From DATBGZ01 sp036557785 (lineage in GTDB: Bacteria > Actinomycetota > Actinomycetes > Mycobacteriales > Micromonosporaceae), in assembly GCA_036557785.1 (NCBI GenBank), contig DATBGZ010000005.1, forward strand, positions 1-45,432: DNA of 45,432 nucleotides, read 5' to 3'. Positions within the stretch are counted from its first letter, which is position 1; every line of letters starts with the position of its first letter. The notes under the pieces were generated by a model. That model saw nothing but the letters and a program-made list of their open reading frames with translations, was not told the DNA's origin and ran no database searches. The translations under genes and the position numbers were made by a program. Of this stretch, positions 31,006 to 38,910 are shown one piece after another.

Positions 31006-32763
31006 TCAGACGATCTCGCAGATGGTGGCGCCCGCGCTGACGGTGGTGCCGACCTCGCCGGAGAAGCCGGTGATGACGCCGGAGCGGTGGGCGTGCAACG
31101 GCTGCTCCATCTTCATCGCTTCGAGCACCACGACCAGATCGCCCTCGGCCACGGTGTCGCCCTCCGCGACGGCGACCTTCACGATCGTGCCCTGCATGGG
31201 GCTGGTGAGGGCGTTGCCGGAGGCGGCCGCGGCGTGATGGCCGGCGCGGGAACGGCGGGGGGCATCGGTCCTGCCCCCCGGCGGCACGCCGCCAGCGGCC
31301 GTACCCAGGTTGGCCGGGAGGTTGACCTCGAGGCGCTTGCCGCCCACCTCGACCACCACGGTCGTTCGCTGTTCGGGCGGCGTCGCGTCGGCGGAGGCAG
31401 AGCCGACGAACGGCGCGACGGTGTTCTCCCACTCGGTCTCGATCCACCGGGTATGGACGCGGAACGGTTCCTCCACAAAGGACGGATCGCGCACGACGAG
31501 CCGGTGGAACGGCAGGACGGTCGCCATGCCCTCCACCCGCATCTCGTCGAGCGCGCGGCGGGCCCGGGCCAGGGCCTGCGCACGGCTTTCGCCCGTCACG
31601 ATCACCTTGGCGAGCAGCGAGTCGAAATTGCCGCCGATCACCGCCCCCGACGAGATGCCGGTATCCACGCGTACGCCGGGTCCCGTCGGCAGGCTCAGCC
31701 GGCTCACCACACCGGGCGCGGGCAGGAAGCCGCGGCCGGGATCCTCGCCATTGACGCGGAACTCGATCGAGTGACCCCGGGGCTCGGGGTCGGCGTTCAA
31801 GCGCAGCTTCTCGCCCTCGGCGATGCGGAACTGCTCGAGCACGAGGTCCACGCCGTACGCCTCCTCGGTCACCGGGTGCTCGACCTGCAGCCGCGTGTTC
31901 ACCTCGAGGAACGAGACCGTTCCGTCGAGGCCCACGAGGTACTCGACCGTGCCCGCCCCGTGGTAGCCCGCCTCCAGGCAGATCGCCTTCGCCGACTCAT
32001 GGATCGCCGCACGCTGCTCCGCCGTCAGGAACGGGGCTGGCGCCTCCTCGACCAGCTTCTGGTGGCGTCGCTGCAGCGTGCAGTCGCGGGTGCCGACGAC
32101 GACCACCGTGCCGTGCTGGTCGGCGAGCACCTGCGCCTCGACATGTCGCGGGCGATCGAGGTACCGCTCGACGAAGCACTCCCCGCGGCCGAACGCGGCG
32201 GTGGCCTCTCGGGTCGCCGACTCCAGCAGACCCGGGATCTCCTCAATGGTCCGGGCGACCTTCAGCCCGCGACCCCCGCCGCCGAAAGCGGCCTTGATGG
32301 CGACGGGCAGCCCGTACTCCTCGGCGAAGGCGACGACCTCGCCCGCGCCCTGGACGGGCGAAGCCGTACCGGGCACGAGCGGCGCCCCCACCCGCTGCGC
32401 GATGTGCCGGGCGGTGACCTTGTCGCCGAGGTCGCGGATCGCCTGCGGCGACGGTCCGATCCAGGTCAGTCCGGCGTCGATGACGGCCTGGGCGAAGTCG
32501 GCGTTCTCGGCGAGGAAGCCGTAGCCGGGATGCACCGCATCGGCTCCGGAACGTTCCGCGATCTGGAGAATCTTGTCGATGCGTAGGTACGTCTCGGCGC
32601 TCGTGTGGCCGCCCAGTGCGTACGCCTCATCGGCCATGCGCGCGTGCATCGCGTCGCGGTCGGGATCGGCATAGACGGCGACGCTGGTCAGGCCCGCGTC
32701 ACGGCAGGCGCGGATGACCCGGACCGCGATCTCTGCTCGGTTCGCGACGAGAACCTTTCGCAC
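31006..32763 (-). CDS. accA2: acyl-CoA carboxylase alpha subunit (biotin carboxylase-BCCP fusion)
   Basis: The alpha subunit carboxylates its own biotin for acetyl/propionyl-CoA carboxylases that supply malonyl- and methylmalonyl-CoA. The 585 residues begin MRKVLVANRAEIAVRVIRAC, then the ATP-grasp domain with AFGGGGRGLKV, HVEAQVLADQHG and VNTRLQVEHPVTE. The C-terminal biotinyl domain carries EAMKMEQ with biotinyl-lysine at 551. I chose the GTG at 32763, preceded by GGAGG; the long open frame upstream crosses the exporter genes. The symbol follows the S. coelicolor locus containing pccB, pccE and birA; paralogue identity is inferred. Confidence 0.93.
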   Translation of the reverse strand: MRKVLVANRAEIAVRVIRACRDAGLTSVAVYADPDRDAMHARMADEAYALGGHTSAETYLRIDKILQIAERSGADAVHPGYGFLAENADFAQAVIDAGLTWIGPSPQAIRDLGDKVTARHIAQRVGAPLVPGTASPVQGAGEVVAFAEEYGLPVAIKAAFGGGGRGLKVARTIEEIPGLLESATREATAAFGRGECFVERYLDRPRHVEAQVLADQHGTVVVVGTRDCTLQRRHQKLVEEAPAPFLTAEQRAAIHESAKAICLEAGYHGAGTVEYLVGLDGTVSFLEVNTRLQVEHPVTEEAYGVDLVLEQFRIAEGEKLRLNADPEPRGHSIEFRVNGEDPGRGFLPAPGVVSRLSLPTGPGVRVDTGISSGAVIGGNFDSLLAKVIVTGESRAQALARARRALDEMRVEGMATVLPFHRLVVRDPSFVEEPFRVHTRWIETEWENTVAPFVGSASADATPPEQRTTVVVEVGGKRLEVNLPANLGTAAGGVPPGGRTDAPRRSRAGHHAAAASGNALTSPMQGTIVKVAVAEGDTVAEGDLVVVLEAMKMEQPLHAHRSGVITGFSGEVGTTVSAGATICEIV

Positions 32764-32798
32764 GGTTCGTTTCCTCCGCAGGTGCAGGCGATCTTCGG

Positions 32799-32804
32799 AG
32801 TCTA
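32799..32804 (-). promoter_or_regulatory. candidate -10 of the carboxylase alpha gene
   Basis: TAGACT on the minus strand lies 35 nt before the GTG at 32763, leaving room for the GGAGG ribosome-binding site. The -35 is weak (TTTCTG at 17 bp). Confidence 0.35.
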
Positions 32805-32837
32805 TCCACGGCGTTGGCTGCCAGAAATCGCGCCGGA

Positions 32838-32866
32838 TTGACCTGCGAGCTATATCGCGATAGCGT
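32838..32866 (+). promoter_or_regulatory. promoter of the ABC exporter with embedded palindrome
   Basis: TTGACC (32838-32843) and TAGCGT (32861-32866) are 17 bp apart, close to consensus. Between and over the -10 lies the perfect palindrome TATCGCGATA (32853-32862), inside a broader imperfect dyad (32849-32864). TCGCGAT repeats at 32855 and 32866, an 11-bp period. This is what a repressor site (for example TetR- or PadR-type) over a drug-exporter promoter looks like; the regulator is not in the window. Confidence 0.65.
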
Positions 32867-33003
32867 CGCGATGTGTCGCCATCGTCCCGGGGGAACGGCC
32901 GTGGGGCTGCGGGGGCGCCCGCAGTGCGGGGAGCCTGACGGGATCCGGCTGTGGACGGGGGCGACGGCAGGCATGGTATGTGCTGGCGTGAGTGGAGACG
33001 TTG

Positions 33004-33978
33004 ATGGCCGACACGGCGTTGATCCAGACCCGGGGACTGAGCAAGTCGTTCCGTTCCCGCGACAAGAAGGCGAAGAAGATCATCGAGGCGGTCAGCGGTG
33101 TCGACCTCGAGGTCGGCGAGGGCGAGATCTTCGGCTTCCTCGGACCGAACGGGGCGGGCAAGACGACGACCCTGCGGATGCTCGCCACGCTGCTGGCGCC
33201 GGATGGTGGTGACGCCACCGTCGCTGGCGCGGACCTGCGTGCGCAGCCGGGCGAGGTCCGCCGCCGCATCGGGTACGTGGCGCAGGGCGGCAGCACCTGG
33301 GACGAGTCGACCGCACGCGAGGAACTCGTGCTCCAGGCGCGCTTCTACGGCGTGAGCAAGGCCGAGGCGCAGCGCCGCGCCGATCGTGCTCTGGACGCGT
33401 TCCAACTGGCGGAGTACGCCGACCGCAAGTGCCGGACGCATTCGGGTGGCCAGCGCCGGCGCGTCGACATCGCGCTGGGCATCATCCACGAGCCGCGCGT
33501 CGTCTTCCTCGATGAGCCGACGACGGGGCTGGATCCGCAGAGCCGGGCACACACATGGGACGAGATCCGCCGTCTTCGCTCCGACGGGATGACGATCTTC
33601 CTGACCACGCACTACCTCGACGAGGCGGACGCACTCTGCGACCGGGTCGCGATCATCGATCATGGCCAGATCGTGGCCGAGGGTACGCCCGCCGAGCTCA
33701 AGCGCGACATCTCCGGTGACGTGCTGGTGCTCGGCCTGCCCGCGGGACAGGCCGAGCGGGCGATGGCGCTGTTGCGTGGCGAGCCCTCGGTGAACCGGCT
33801 GGAGCCGACCGACGACGGGTCGTTGCGGTTGTTCGTCGACGACGGCGCCTCCGCGATCCCGAACGTCATGCGCACGCTCGACGCGGCCAGCGTCGCGCTG
33901 CACACCGTCGAACTGCACCGCCCGAGCCTCGACGACGTCTTCCTCACCAAGACCGGCCGCTCGCTGCGCGAGTCCTGA
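33004..33978 (+). CDS. ABC transporter ATP-binding protein, DrrA/daunorubicin-exporter type
   Basis: This ATPase would energise export by the adjacent permease. The 324-residue product has Walker A GPNGAGKT near residue 51, Q-loop YVAQGG, the signature HSGGQRRR (His replacing the usual Leu), Walker B VVFLDEPTTGLDPQSR and switch TTHYLDEADALCD. The C-terminal domain with LHRPSLDDVFLTKTGRSLRE is typical of DrrA-like proteins. I chose the ATG at 33004 with GGAG 6 nt upstream; a GTG at 32992 is possible. The substrate cannot be read from sequence. Confidence 0.92.
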   Translation: MADTALIQTRGLSKSFRSRDKKAKKIIEAVSGVDLEVGEGEIFGFLGPNGAGKTTTLRMLATLLAPDGGDATVAGADLRAQPGEVRRRIGYVAQGGSTWDESTAREELVLQARFYGVSKAEAQRRADRALDAFQLAEYADRKCRTHSGGQRRRVDIALGIIHEPRVVFLDEPTTGLDPQSRAHTWDEIRRLRSDGMTIFLTTHYLDEADALCDRVAIIDHGQIVAEGTPAELKRDISGDVLVLGLPAGQAERAMALLRGEPSVNRLEPTDDGSLRLFVDDGASAIPNVMRTLDAASVALHTVELHRPSLDDVFLTKTGRSLRES

Positions 33979-34027
33979 CCCGCGCCGCGCGAGCATTGGC
34001 GAAGACAACCCTCCACAGGAGACACAG

Positions 34028-34792
34028 ATGAAGTTCCTCCGCGATACCTGGCTGGTCTTCTCCCGGCAGTTCCACCTCCTGATCCGCAGCCCGGTCTGGG
34101 TCATGGTCGGCGTGTTCCAGCCGGTCATGTACCTGCTGCTGTTCGCCCCGCTGCTCAAGCCGGCCCTGGCGCCGATGGGCGCGAGCACGAACGCCGAGGT
34201 GTACCGCATCTTCGTGCCCGGCCTGCTCGTCCTGCTGGCCCTCGTTGGCGGCCTGTTCAACGGGTTCAGCCTCATCGCCGAGCTGCGTGCCGGGATCATC
34301 GAACGCTCCCGGGTCACCCCGGTGAGCCGGCTCGCGCTGCTGCTCGGCCGGTCACTGCGGGACACCGTGTCACTGCTGGCCCAAGCGGTCCTCATCACCG
34401 TGCTCGCACTCGGCTTCGGGCTGCGCGTGCACCTGGGCTACCTGCTGCTGGCGTTCCTCATGCTCGCGCTGATCACGCTGATGACCTCGTCACTGTCGTA
34501 CGCGGTCGCGCTGATCCTGCGCAGCGAGGACGCCCTCGCGCCACTCATGAACACGATCTTCCAGCCGGTGCTGCTGCTCTCGGGGATCCTGCTGCCGCTG
34601 ACGTTCGCCCCGTCCTGGTTGCGCCGCGTCGCGCAGTGGAACCCGTTCTCATGGGCCGTGGATGGTACGCGGGCCCTCTTCGCGGGCGACATCGGCAACG
34701 CCAAGGTGTGGCAGGGCCTGCTCATCGTCGGTGTGCTCACCGTGGTGTCGGTCTTCCTCGCCGCGCGCAAGTTCGCCACGAGCATCCGCTGA
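34028..34792 (+). CDS. ABC-2 type exporter permease, DrrB type
   Basis: The 254-residue product is the membrane partner of the preceding ATPase. It has about six transmembrane helices and the ABC-2 features: an N-terminal amphipathic stretch, QPVMYLLLFAPLL, and the conserved ERSRVTPVSRLALLLGRSLRD. A C-terminal helix pair near LLSGILLPLTFAPSWLRRVAQWNPF is followed by the final helix. The ATG follows CAGGAGA, 49 nt after the ATPase gene, so the two form an operon. Confidence 0.93.
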   Translation: MKFLRDTWLVFSRQFHLLIRSPVWVMVGVFQPVMYLLLFAPLLKPALAPMGASTNAEVYRIFVPGLLVLLALVGGLFNGFSLIAELRAGIIERSRVTPVSRLALLLGRSLRDTVSLLAQAVLITVLALGFGLRVHLGYLLLAFLMLALITLMTSSLSYAVALILRSEDALAPLMNTIFQPVLLLSGILLPLTFAPSWLRRVAQWNPFSWAVDGTRALFAGDIGNAKVWQGLLIVGVLTVVSVFLAARKFATSIR

Positions 34793-34828
34793 CCGCACAG
34801 CGGTGGCCCGGGGCGGGCGACCTGCCGG

Positions 34829-35482
34829 CTACCGGCGGCGGGCGAGCGTGACGCCATCGGCGAGCGGGATCATGATCGCCTCGACCCTGGTGTCGGCGAG
34901 AACCATGTCGTTGAAGGCGACGACCGTACGGCCCTCGGTGTCCCTGGGTGCCAGAACCTGTCCATGCCGCAGCACGTTGTCGACGGCGATCACGCCACCC
35001 GGGCGCATCCGGGGGACGACGGCCTCCCAGTAGGCGGGGTAGTTCATCTTGTCCGCGTCGATGAATGCCAGGTCGAGGTGGGGCTGTTCGGGCAGCGCGG
35101 CAAGGGTCTTCGTCGCGTCGCCGATCCGCAGCTCGATCCGGTCCGCCACGCCGGCCCGCTCCCAGTAGCGCCGGGCGATCGACGTGAACTCCTCGGAGAT
35201 GTCGAAGCAGATCAGGCTCCCGTCGGGCGGCAGGCCGCGAGCGATCGACAGTGATGAAAGCCCGGTGAAGGTGCCGATCTCGATGGCCTGCCGGGCGCCG
35301 ATCAGCCGGGTCAGGAACGTCAGGAACGCGGCCTGCTCGACCGCGATCGGCAGCGTGGCGCGCTCGGGCAGCGTCGTCAGGGTCTCGTGGAGCAGGTCGG
35401 ACATCACGGGGTCGGCCGGTGGATTGTGGGCGAGCAGGTAGGCGTGCAGCTCGTCGGAGAGGCCGATCGATTTGCGACTCAT
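34829..35482 (-). CDS. class I SAM-dependent O-methyltransferase (catechol-OMT-like)
   Basis: The 217-residue product matches the cation-dependent O-methyltransferase family: the SAM motif AIEIGTFTGLSSLSIA near residue 66, the adenine-binding CFDISEEF, and the metal-binding LDLAFIDADKMNYPAYWEA with a later DNVLRHG. Substrates are usually catechol-like phenolics; which one is unknown. I chose the ATG at 35482 because a TAGCGT box lies 7 nt upstream; the in-frame GTG at 35491 falls inside that box region. It converges with the exporter operon. Confidence 0.9.
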   Translation of the reverse strand: MSRKSIGLSDELHAYLLAHNPPADPVMSDLLHETLTTLPERATLPIAVEQAAFLTFLTRLIGARQAIEIGTFTGLSSLSIARGLPPDGSLICFDISEEFTSIARRYWERAGVADRIELRIGDATKTLAALPEQPHLDLAFIDADKMNYPAYWEAVVPRMRPGGVIAVDNVLRHGQVLAPRDTEGRTVVAFNDMVLADTRVEAIMIPLADGVTLARRR

Positions 35483-35489
35483 GGTCCGC

Positions 35490-35495
35490 ACGCTA
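35490..35495 (-). promoter_or_regulatory. leaderless -10 box of the O-methyltransferase gene
   Basis: TAGCGT on the minus strand followed by 7 nt and the ATG at 35482. Identical hexamer and spacing occur before birA. No Shine-Dalgarno is present. Confidence 0.6.
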
Positions 35496-35512
35496 ACGCA
35501 GCGCAGCGGCGA

Positions 35513-36226
35513 TCATGTGCGCGATGCCTGTGTACTGCCCCACAGAGCCGGGACGCTACAACCGAGCTCACGCAGCAGCCGGCGCAACAGCGGCAGCGAG
35601 ACCCCGACGACGGTGCCGGCGTCCCCCTCGATGCGCTCGACGAACCAGGCGCCCAGCCCGTCGATGGTGAACGCTCCGGCGACCCGAACGGGCTCACCCG
35701 TCGCCACGTATGCCCCAATCTCCTCGTCGGCGACCTCGGCGAAGGTGACCCTCGTGCTGCCGACCGCTTCGGCGCGCCGCCCACTGCGGGCATCGACGAC
35801 GCAGTGTCCGGTGTGGAGCGTGCCGGTCCGGCCGCGCATTGCCCGCCATCGCTCGATCGCCTGGCCCGCGTCGACGGGCTTGCCGAAGATCTCGCCGTCG
35901 AACTCCAGCACCGAGTCGCAGCCCAGGACCAGGATCGTGCCGGTGGCGCCCGGGTTATCCCGCAGCCGTTCCGCGACCGCTTCTGCCTTGAGCCGGGCCA
36001 GGCTCGCGCACAGCCCCCGGGGATGCGTCGATTCCACAGTGGACTCGTCGACGCCGCTGACAACGACCACCGGCTCCACACCGGCAGCGCGCAGCATCTG
36101 GAGCCGCGCGGGGCTCGCCGACGCGAGGACGAGCGTGACGGCACGATGCCGTTGTTGGTCCGGTGTGGCCGGCTGGTCCTGCGAGGCGACAGGTGGCAGC
36201 GTGCTCGGCTCGTGCTTCACGGTCAT
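35513..36226 (-). CDS. maf: Maf-like nucleoside triphosphate pyrophosphatase
   Basis: Maf proteins hydrolyse non-canonical or specific NTPs/dTTP and are linked to septum control. The 237-residue product has the phosphate-binding VLASASPARLQMLRAAGV near residue 34, the SGVDES segment, GCDSVLEFDGEIFGKP with the catalytic Asp, and the C-terminal TIDGLGAWFVERIEGDAGTVVG. A 29-residue N-terminal extension precedes the fold and has no internal start. The ATG at 36226 (or the adjacent GTG at 36229) follows a TACGGT box. It lies between the carboxylase subunits as in Streptomyces. Confidence 0.94.
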   Translation of the reverse strand: MTVKHEPSTLPPVASQDQPATPDQQRHRAVTLVLASASPARLQMLRAAGVEPVVVVSGVDESTVESTHPRGLCASLARLKAEAVAERLRDNPGATGTILVLGCDSVLEFDGEIFGKPVDAGQAIERWRAMRGRTGTLHTGHCVVDARSGRRAEAVGSTRVTFAEVADEEIGAYVATGEPVRVAGAFTIDGLGAWFVERIEGDAGTVVGVSLPLLRRLLRELGCSVPALWGSTQASRT

Positions 36227-36232
36227 CACCGA

Positions 36233-36860
36233 TCACCGTAGGGCATCGAGTGCGGCGACCGCCGAGTGGTCAGCCAGCCCCGGCCAGGGCGGGTGGGTTG
36301 CGTGGGCCGGGTCGGTGGTCCGCCGCGGCGTTGCCCGGTGCTGCGTTCGTCGAAGCTGGTCGGTGTGGCGCATCAGCGCGTCGATGGCGCTCTGCAGTAC
36401 CGCAGCGCCTTCCGGGTCCAGGCGGCCGCGCAGGTAGGGCATGGAGCCGAGTTGGGAGAAGACGATCTCCCGGCGGCGCAGGTCGGCGTCCGGATCAGGT
36501 CGGCGATGTTGGCTGGCGCTCCGCCGAGACGGTGCCGGCGCGCATCCCGTTGGTCAGGGCGGGCAACTGTTGCAGGCAGCGGCCGTGGGCCACCCACCGC
36601 AACGCCGCGCCCTTGGACATCCGGCCGTAGCCGACCAGCCAGGTCGAGGTGACCCGTTGCCCGTCGCCGTGTGCCAGATCGCGGGTGTCGAAACTGGCGA
36701 TCCGGTCGGCCAGGGCGGTGGTGAGCTGGTTCAGACACCCCAGCAGGGACAGGACCTCGGTGCGGACCTGCCCGTCGGGCAGGCCGGCCACGTCGACCGC
36801 GGTCAACGCCGCCAACCCGGCCTGCACCGCCACGACCGCCGTGCCCCCGTCCGTACGCAT
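36233..36860 (-). pseudogene. decayed DUF222 (13E12-type) gene
   Basis: The N-terminal part (36495-36860) encodes a DUF222-like protein with AVVAVQAGLAAL, LLGCLNQLTTALADRIASFD, TSTWLVGYGRMSKGAA and AGTVSAE, then shifts out of frame near 36497-36515. The family text resumes in another frame with DPDADLRRREIVFSQLGS and MPYLRGRLDPEGAAVLQSAI and stops at 36233. The middle of the domain and the whole C-terminal HNH nuclease are missing, so an internal deletion and truncation have destroyed it. The old start, ATG 36860, still has a TAGTGT box 7 nt upstream. DUF222-HNH genes are numerous and mobile-like in actinobacteria. Confidence 0.8.
36235..36240 (-). promoter_or_regulatory. leaderless -10 box of maf
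   Basis: TACGGT on the minus strand ends 8 nt before the ATG at 36226 and 5 nt before the GTG at 36229. It lies inside the decayed DUF222 gene. Confidence 0.5.
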
Positions 36861-36867
36861 GTCCCAA

Positions 36868-36873
36868 ACACTA
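36868..36873 (-). promoter_or_regulatory. leaderless -10 box retained before the DUF222 pseudogene
   Basis: TAGTGT on the minus strand followed by 7 nt and the ATG at 36860. It suggests that the dead gene may still be transcribed. Confidence 0.5.
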
Positions 36874-36949
36874 GCCGAACCCACCGACAAAACAACCACC
36901 CAACAACCCGGGTGTCGCCAAGTCCACTATGGAGAGATCGGGCCGCGAC

Positions 36950-37162
36950 CTAGCGGGGTAGGGCAGAGGCGCGCCAGGCGCCCGGGCCCCGCTCGGTGGC
37001 GGGTGGTCGTGGCGACCTCGCCCATCGGCTGACCAGCACCGGCGAGCCGGCTGGCCCCCTCGGCAGGGCCTGGAGCACGCCGACGAGCGCCGCCAACTCC
37101 TCGTCGGTCGGCACGCCACGCTCGATGCGAATGTACGCCTCAGGGTTCGCGTCCTCGGCCAC
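36950..37162 (-). CDS. pccE: acyl-CoA carboxylase epsilon subunit
   Basis: The epsilon subunit is a small actinobacterial protein that binds the alpha/beta carboxylase complex and raises its activity. The 70-residue product begins MAEDANPEAYIRIERGVPTD, continues EELAALVGVLQAL and ends with the diagnostic GPGAWRASALPR. It starts at a GTG (37162) with TAGACT 7 nt upstream. It lies 59 nt after the beta-subunit gene, the standard position. Confidence 0.93.
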   Translation of the reverse strand: MAEDANPEAYIRIERGVPTDEELAALVGVLQALPRGPAGSPVLVSRWARSPRPPATERGPGAWRASALPR

Positions 37163-37169
37163 GGCGTGG

Positions 37170-37175
37170 AGTCTA
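37170..37175 (-). promoter_or_regulatory. leaderless -10 box of pccE
   Basis: TAGACT on the minus strand followed by 7 nt and the GTG at 37162. It would allow expression separate from the beta-subunit gene. Confidence 0.55.
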
Positions 37176-37221
37176 GCGGGAGCGTCGCGCGGCGGAGCGC
37201 CAGCGAACCGCGCAGCGTGGT

Positions 37222-38829
37222 CTACAGGGGGATGTTGCCGTGCTTCTTGGTGGGCAGGGTCTCGCGCTTGGTGTGGAGCGCCCGCAGCGCCTTGACCAGG
37301 TACGCCCGAGTCGTCGCGGGCCTGATCACCGCGTCGACGTAGCCCCGCTCGGCCGCGATGTAGGGATTGGCAAGCGCGTCCTCGTACTCGGTGATAAGGC
37401 GCGCGCGCTCCGCGGCGGCGTCCGGAGCGTCACGCAACTCCTGCCGGTACAGGATGTTGACCGCGCCCTGCGCGCCCATCACGGCGATCTGCGCGGTCGG
37501 CCACGCGAAGTTCATGTCCGCGCCGAGGTGCTTGGAGCCCATCACGTCGTAGGCGCCGCCGTACGCCTTGCGGGTGATCACCGTGAGCTTGGGTACGGTC
37601 GCCTCCGCGTAGGCATAGAGCAGCTTCGCACCCCGGCGAATGATCCCGTCCCACTCCTGGCCGGTTCCGGGGAGGAACCCCGGTACGTCCACAAAGGTCA
37701 GCACGGGGATGTTGAAGGCATCGCAGGTACGCACGAAGCGAGCCGCCTTCTCCGACGCCGCGATGTCCAGGCACCCGGCCAGGTGCAGCGGCTGGTTCGC
37801 CACCACGCCGACCGACCTTCCCTCGACCCGGCCGAACCCGACCACGATGTTGCGCGCGTAGAGCTCGTGCACCTCCAGGAACTCCCCGTCGTCGAGCACG
37901 TGCTCGATGACCCGGTGCATGTCGTACGGCTGGTTCGGCGAGTCCGGCACGAGTGTGTCGAGATCGTCGCTTGTGGACACATCGGCCGGAGCATCACGGA
38001 TCGGTGAGTCGTCGAGGTTGTTCGACGGCAGATACGACAGCAGCGCCCGCACGTACTCGATCGCGTCTTCTTCGTCGGTGGCGAGGTAGTGGGCGTTGCC
38101 GCTCTTGGTGTTGTGCGTGCGGGCGCCACCGAGGTCCTCCATCGCCACGTCCTCACCGGTCACGGTCTTGATCACGTCGGGCCCGGTGATGAACATGTGG
38201 CTGGTCTGGTCGACCATCACGGTGAAGTCTGTGACCGCGGGCGAGTAGACGGCGCCGCCGGCGCACGGGCCCATGATCAGCGAGATCTGCGGGACGACGC
38301 CGCTGGCCCGGACGTTACGGAAGAAGATCTCGCCATAGAGGCCGAGCGATACCACGCCCTCCTGGATGCGTGCCCCGCCTGAGTCGTTGATGCCGATCAC
38401 AGGGCAACCGATCTTCATGGCCAGGTCCATGAGCTTGACGATCTTCTCCCCGAAGACCTCACCGAGAGACCCGCCGAAGACGGTGAAGTCCTGAGCGAAG
38501 ACGCACACCTGGCGTCCGTCGACGGTCCCATAGCCCGTGACCACCCCGTCGCCGTACGGCCGGTTGCGCTCCTGGCCGACGTTCGTGGGGCGGGCCGAAG
38601 GCGTCGGCGGGAGAAGCGTCGGGGACCGGTGCCGGGCGAACTCATCCATCTCGACGAACGTGCCGGGATCGAGCAGCAGCTCGATGCGCTCGCGGGCGGT
38701 CTTCTTGCCCCGTGCGTGCTGCTTCTCGACCGCCCGGGCCGAGCCGGCGTGCACCGCCTCGTCGATGCGCTGGGCCAAGTCCGCGATCTTGCCCGTGGTC
38801 GTGTGGAGGTCAATCTCAGACGCGGTCAC
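37222..38829 (-). CDS. pccB: acyl-CoA (propionyl-CoA) carboxylase beta subunit
   Basis: The carboxyltransferase moves CO2 from biotin on the alpha subunit to acetyl- or propionyl-CoA. The 535-residue product has KKTARERIELLLDPGTFVEMDEFARH near residue 35, the acyl-CoA and biotin oxyanion regions INDSGGARIQEGVVSL and PGFLPGTGQEWDGIIRRGAK, and MGAQGAVNILYR with the C-terminal KKHGNIPL. I chose the GTG at 38829 because TACCAT lies 7 nt upstream; the much longer open frame upstream has no similarity. Substrate preference (propionyl) is inferred from its pccE-birA context. Confidence 0.95.
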   Translation of the reverse strand: MTASEIDLHTTTGKIADLAQRIDEAVHAGSARAVEKQHARGKKTARERIELLLDPGTFVEMDEFARHRSPTLLPPTPSARPTNVGQERNRPYGDGVVTGYGTVDGRQVCVFAQDFTVFGGSLGEVFGEKIVKLMDLAMKIGCPVIGINDSGGARIQEGVVSLGLYGEIFFRNVRASGVVPQISLIMGPCAGGAVYSPAVTDFTVMVDQTSHMFITGPDVIKTVTGEDVAMEDLGGARTHNTKSGNAHYLATDEEDAIEYVRALLSYLPSNNLDDSPIRDAPADVSTSDDLDTLVPDSPNQPYDMHRVIEHVLDDGEFLEVHELYARNIVVGFGRVEGRSVGVVANQPLHLAGCLDIAASEKAARFVRTCDAFNIPVLTFVDVPGFLPGTGQEWDGIIRRGAKLLYAYAEATVPKLTVITRKAYGGAYDVMGSKHLGADMNFAWPTAQIAVMGAQGAVNILYRQELRDAPDAAAERARLITEYEDALANPYIAAERGYVDAVIRPATTRAYLVKALRALHTKRETLPTKKHGNIPL

Positions 38830-38836
38830 GCGGGTG

Positions 38837-38842
38837 ATGGTA
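38837..38842 (-). promoter_or_regulatory. leaderless -10 box of pccB
   Basis: TACCAT on the minus strand followed by 7 nt and the GTG at 38829, with no ribosome-binding site. Confidence 0.55.
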
Positions 38843-38910
38843 ACCGTGATCGCCGCTCCTACCTCCCGTGCCGGCGTATCGAGGGGCTCCCGCCAGTCGT
38901 TGGCGTCGGT

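Noticed and set aside
31006..34398. A 1130-codon version of the carboxylase alpha gene
   Set aside because: The extension crosses the ABC exporter genes on the opposite strand; MRKVLVANRAEIAVR at 32763, with GGAGG upstream, is the true N-terminus.
36497..36515. Programmed frameshift joining the two DUF222 frames
   Set aside because: A stretch of domain is missing at the junction and the HNH part is absent, so decay by deletion explains it better; no slippery heptamer was seen.
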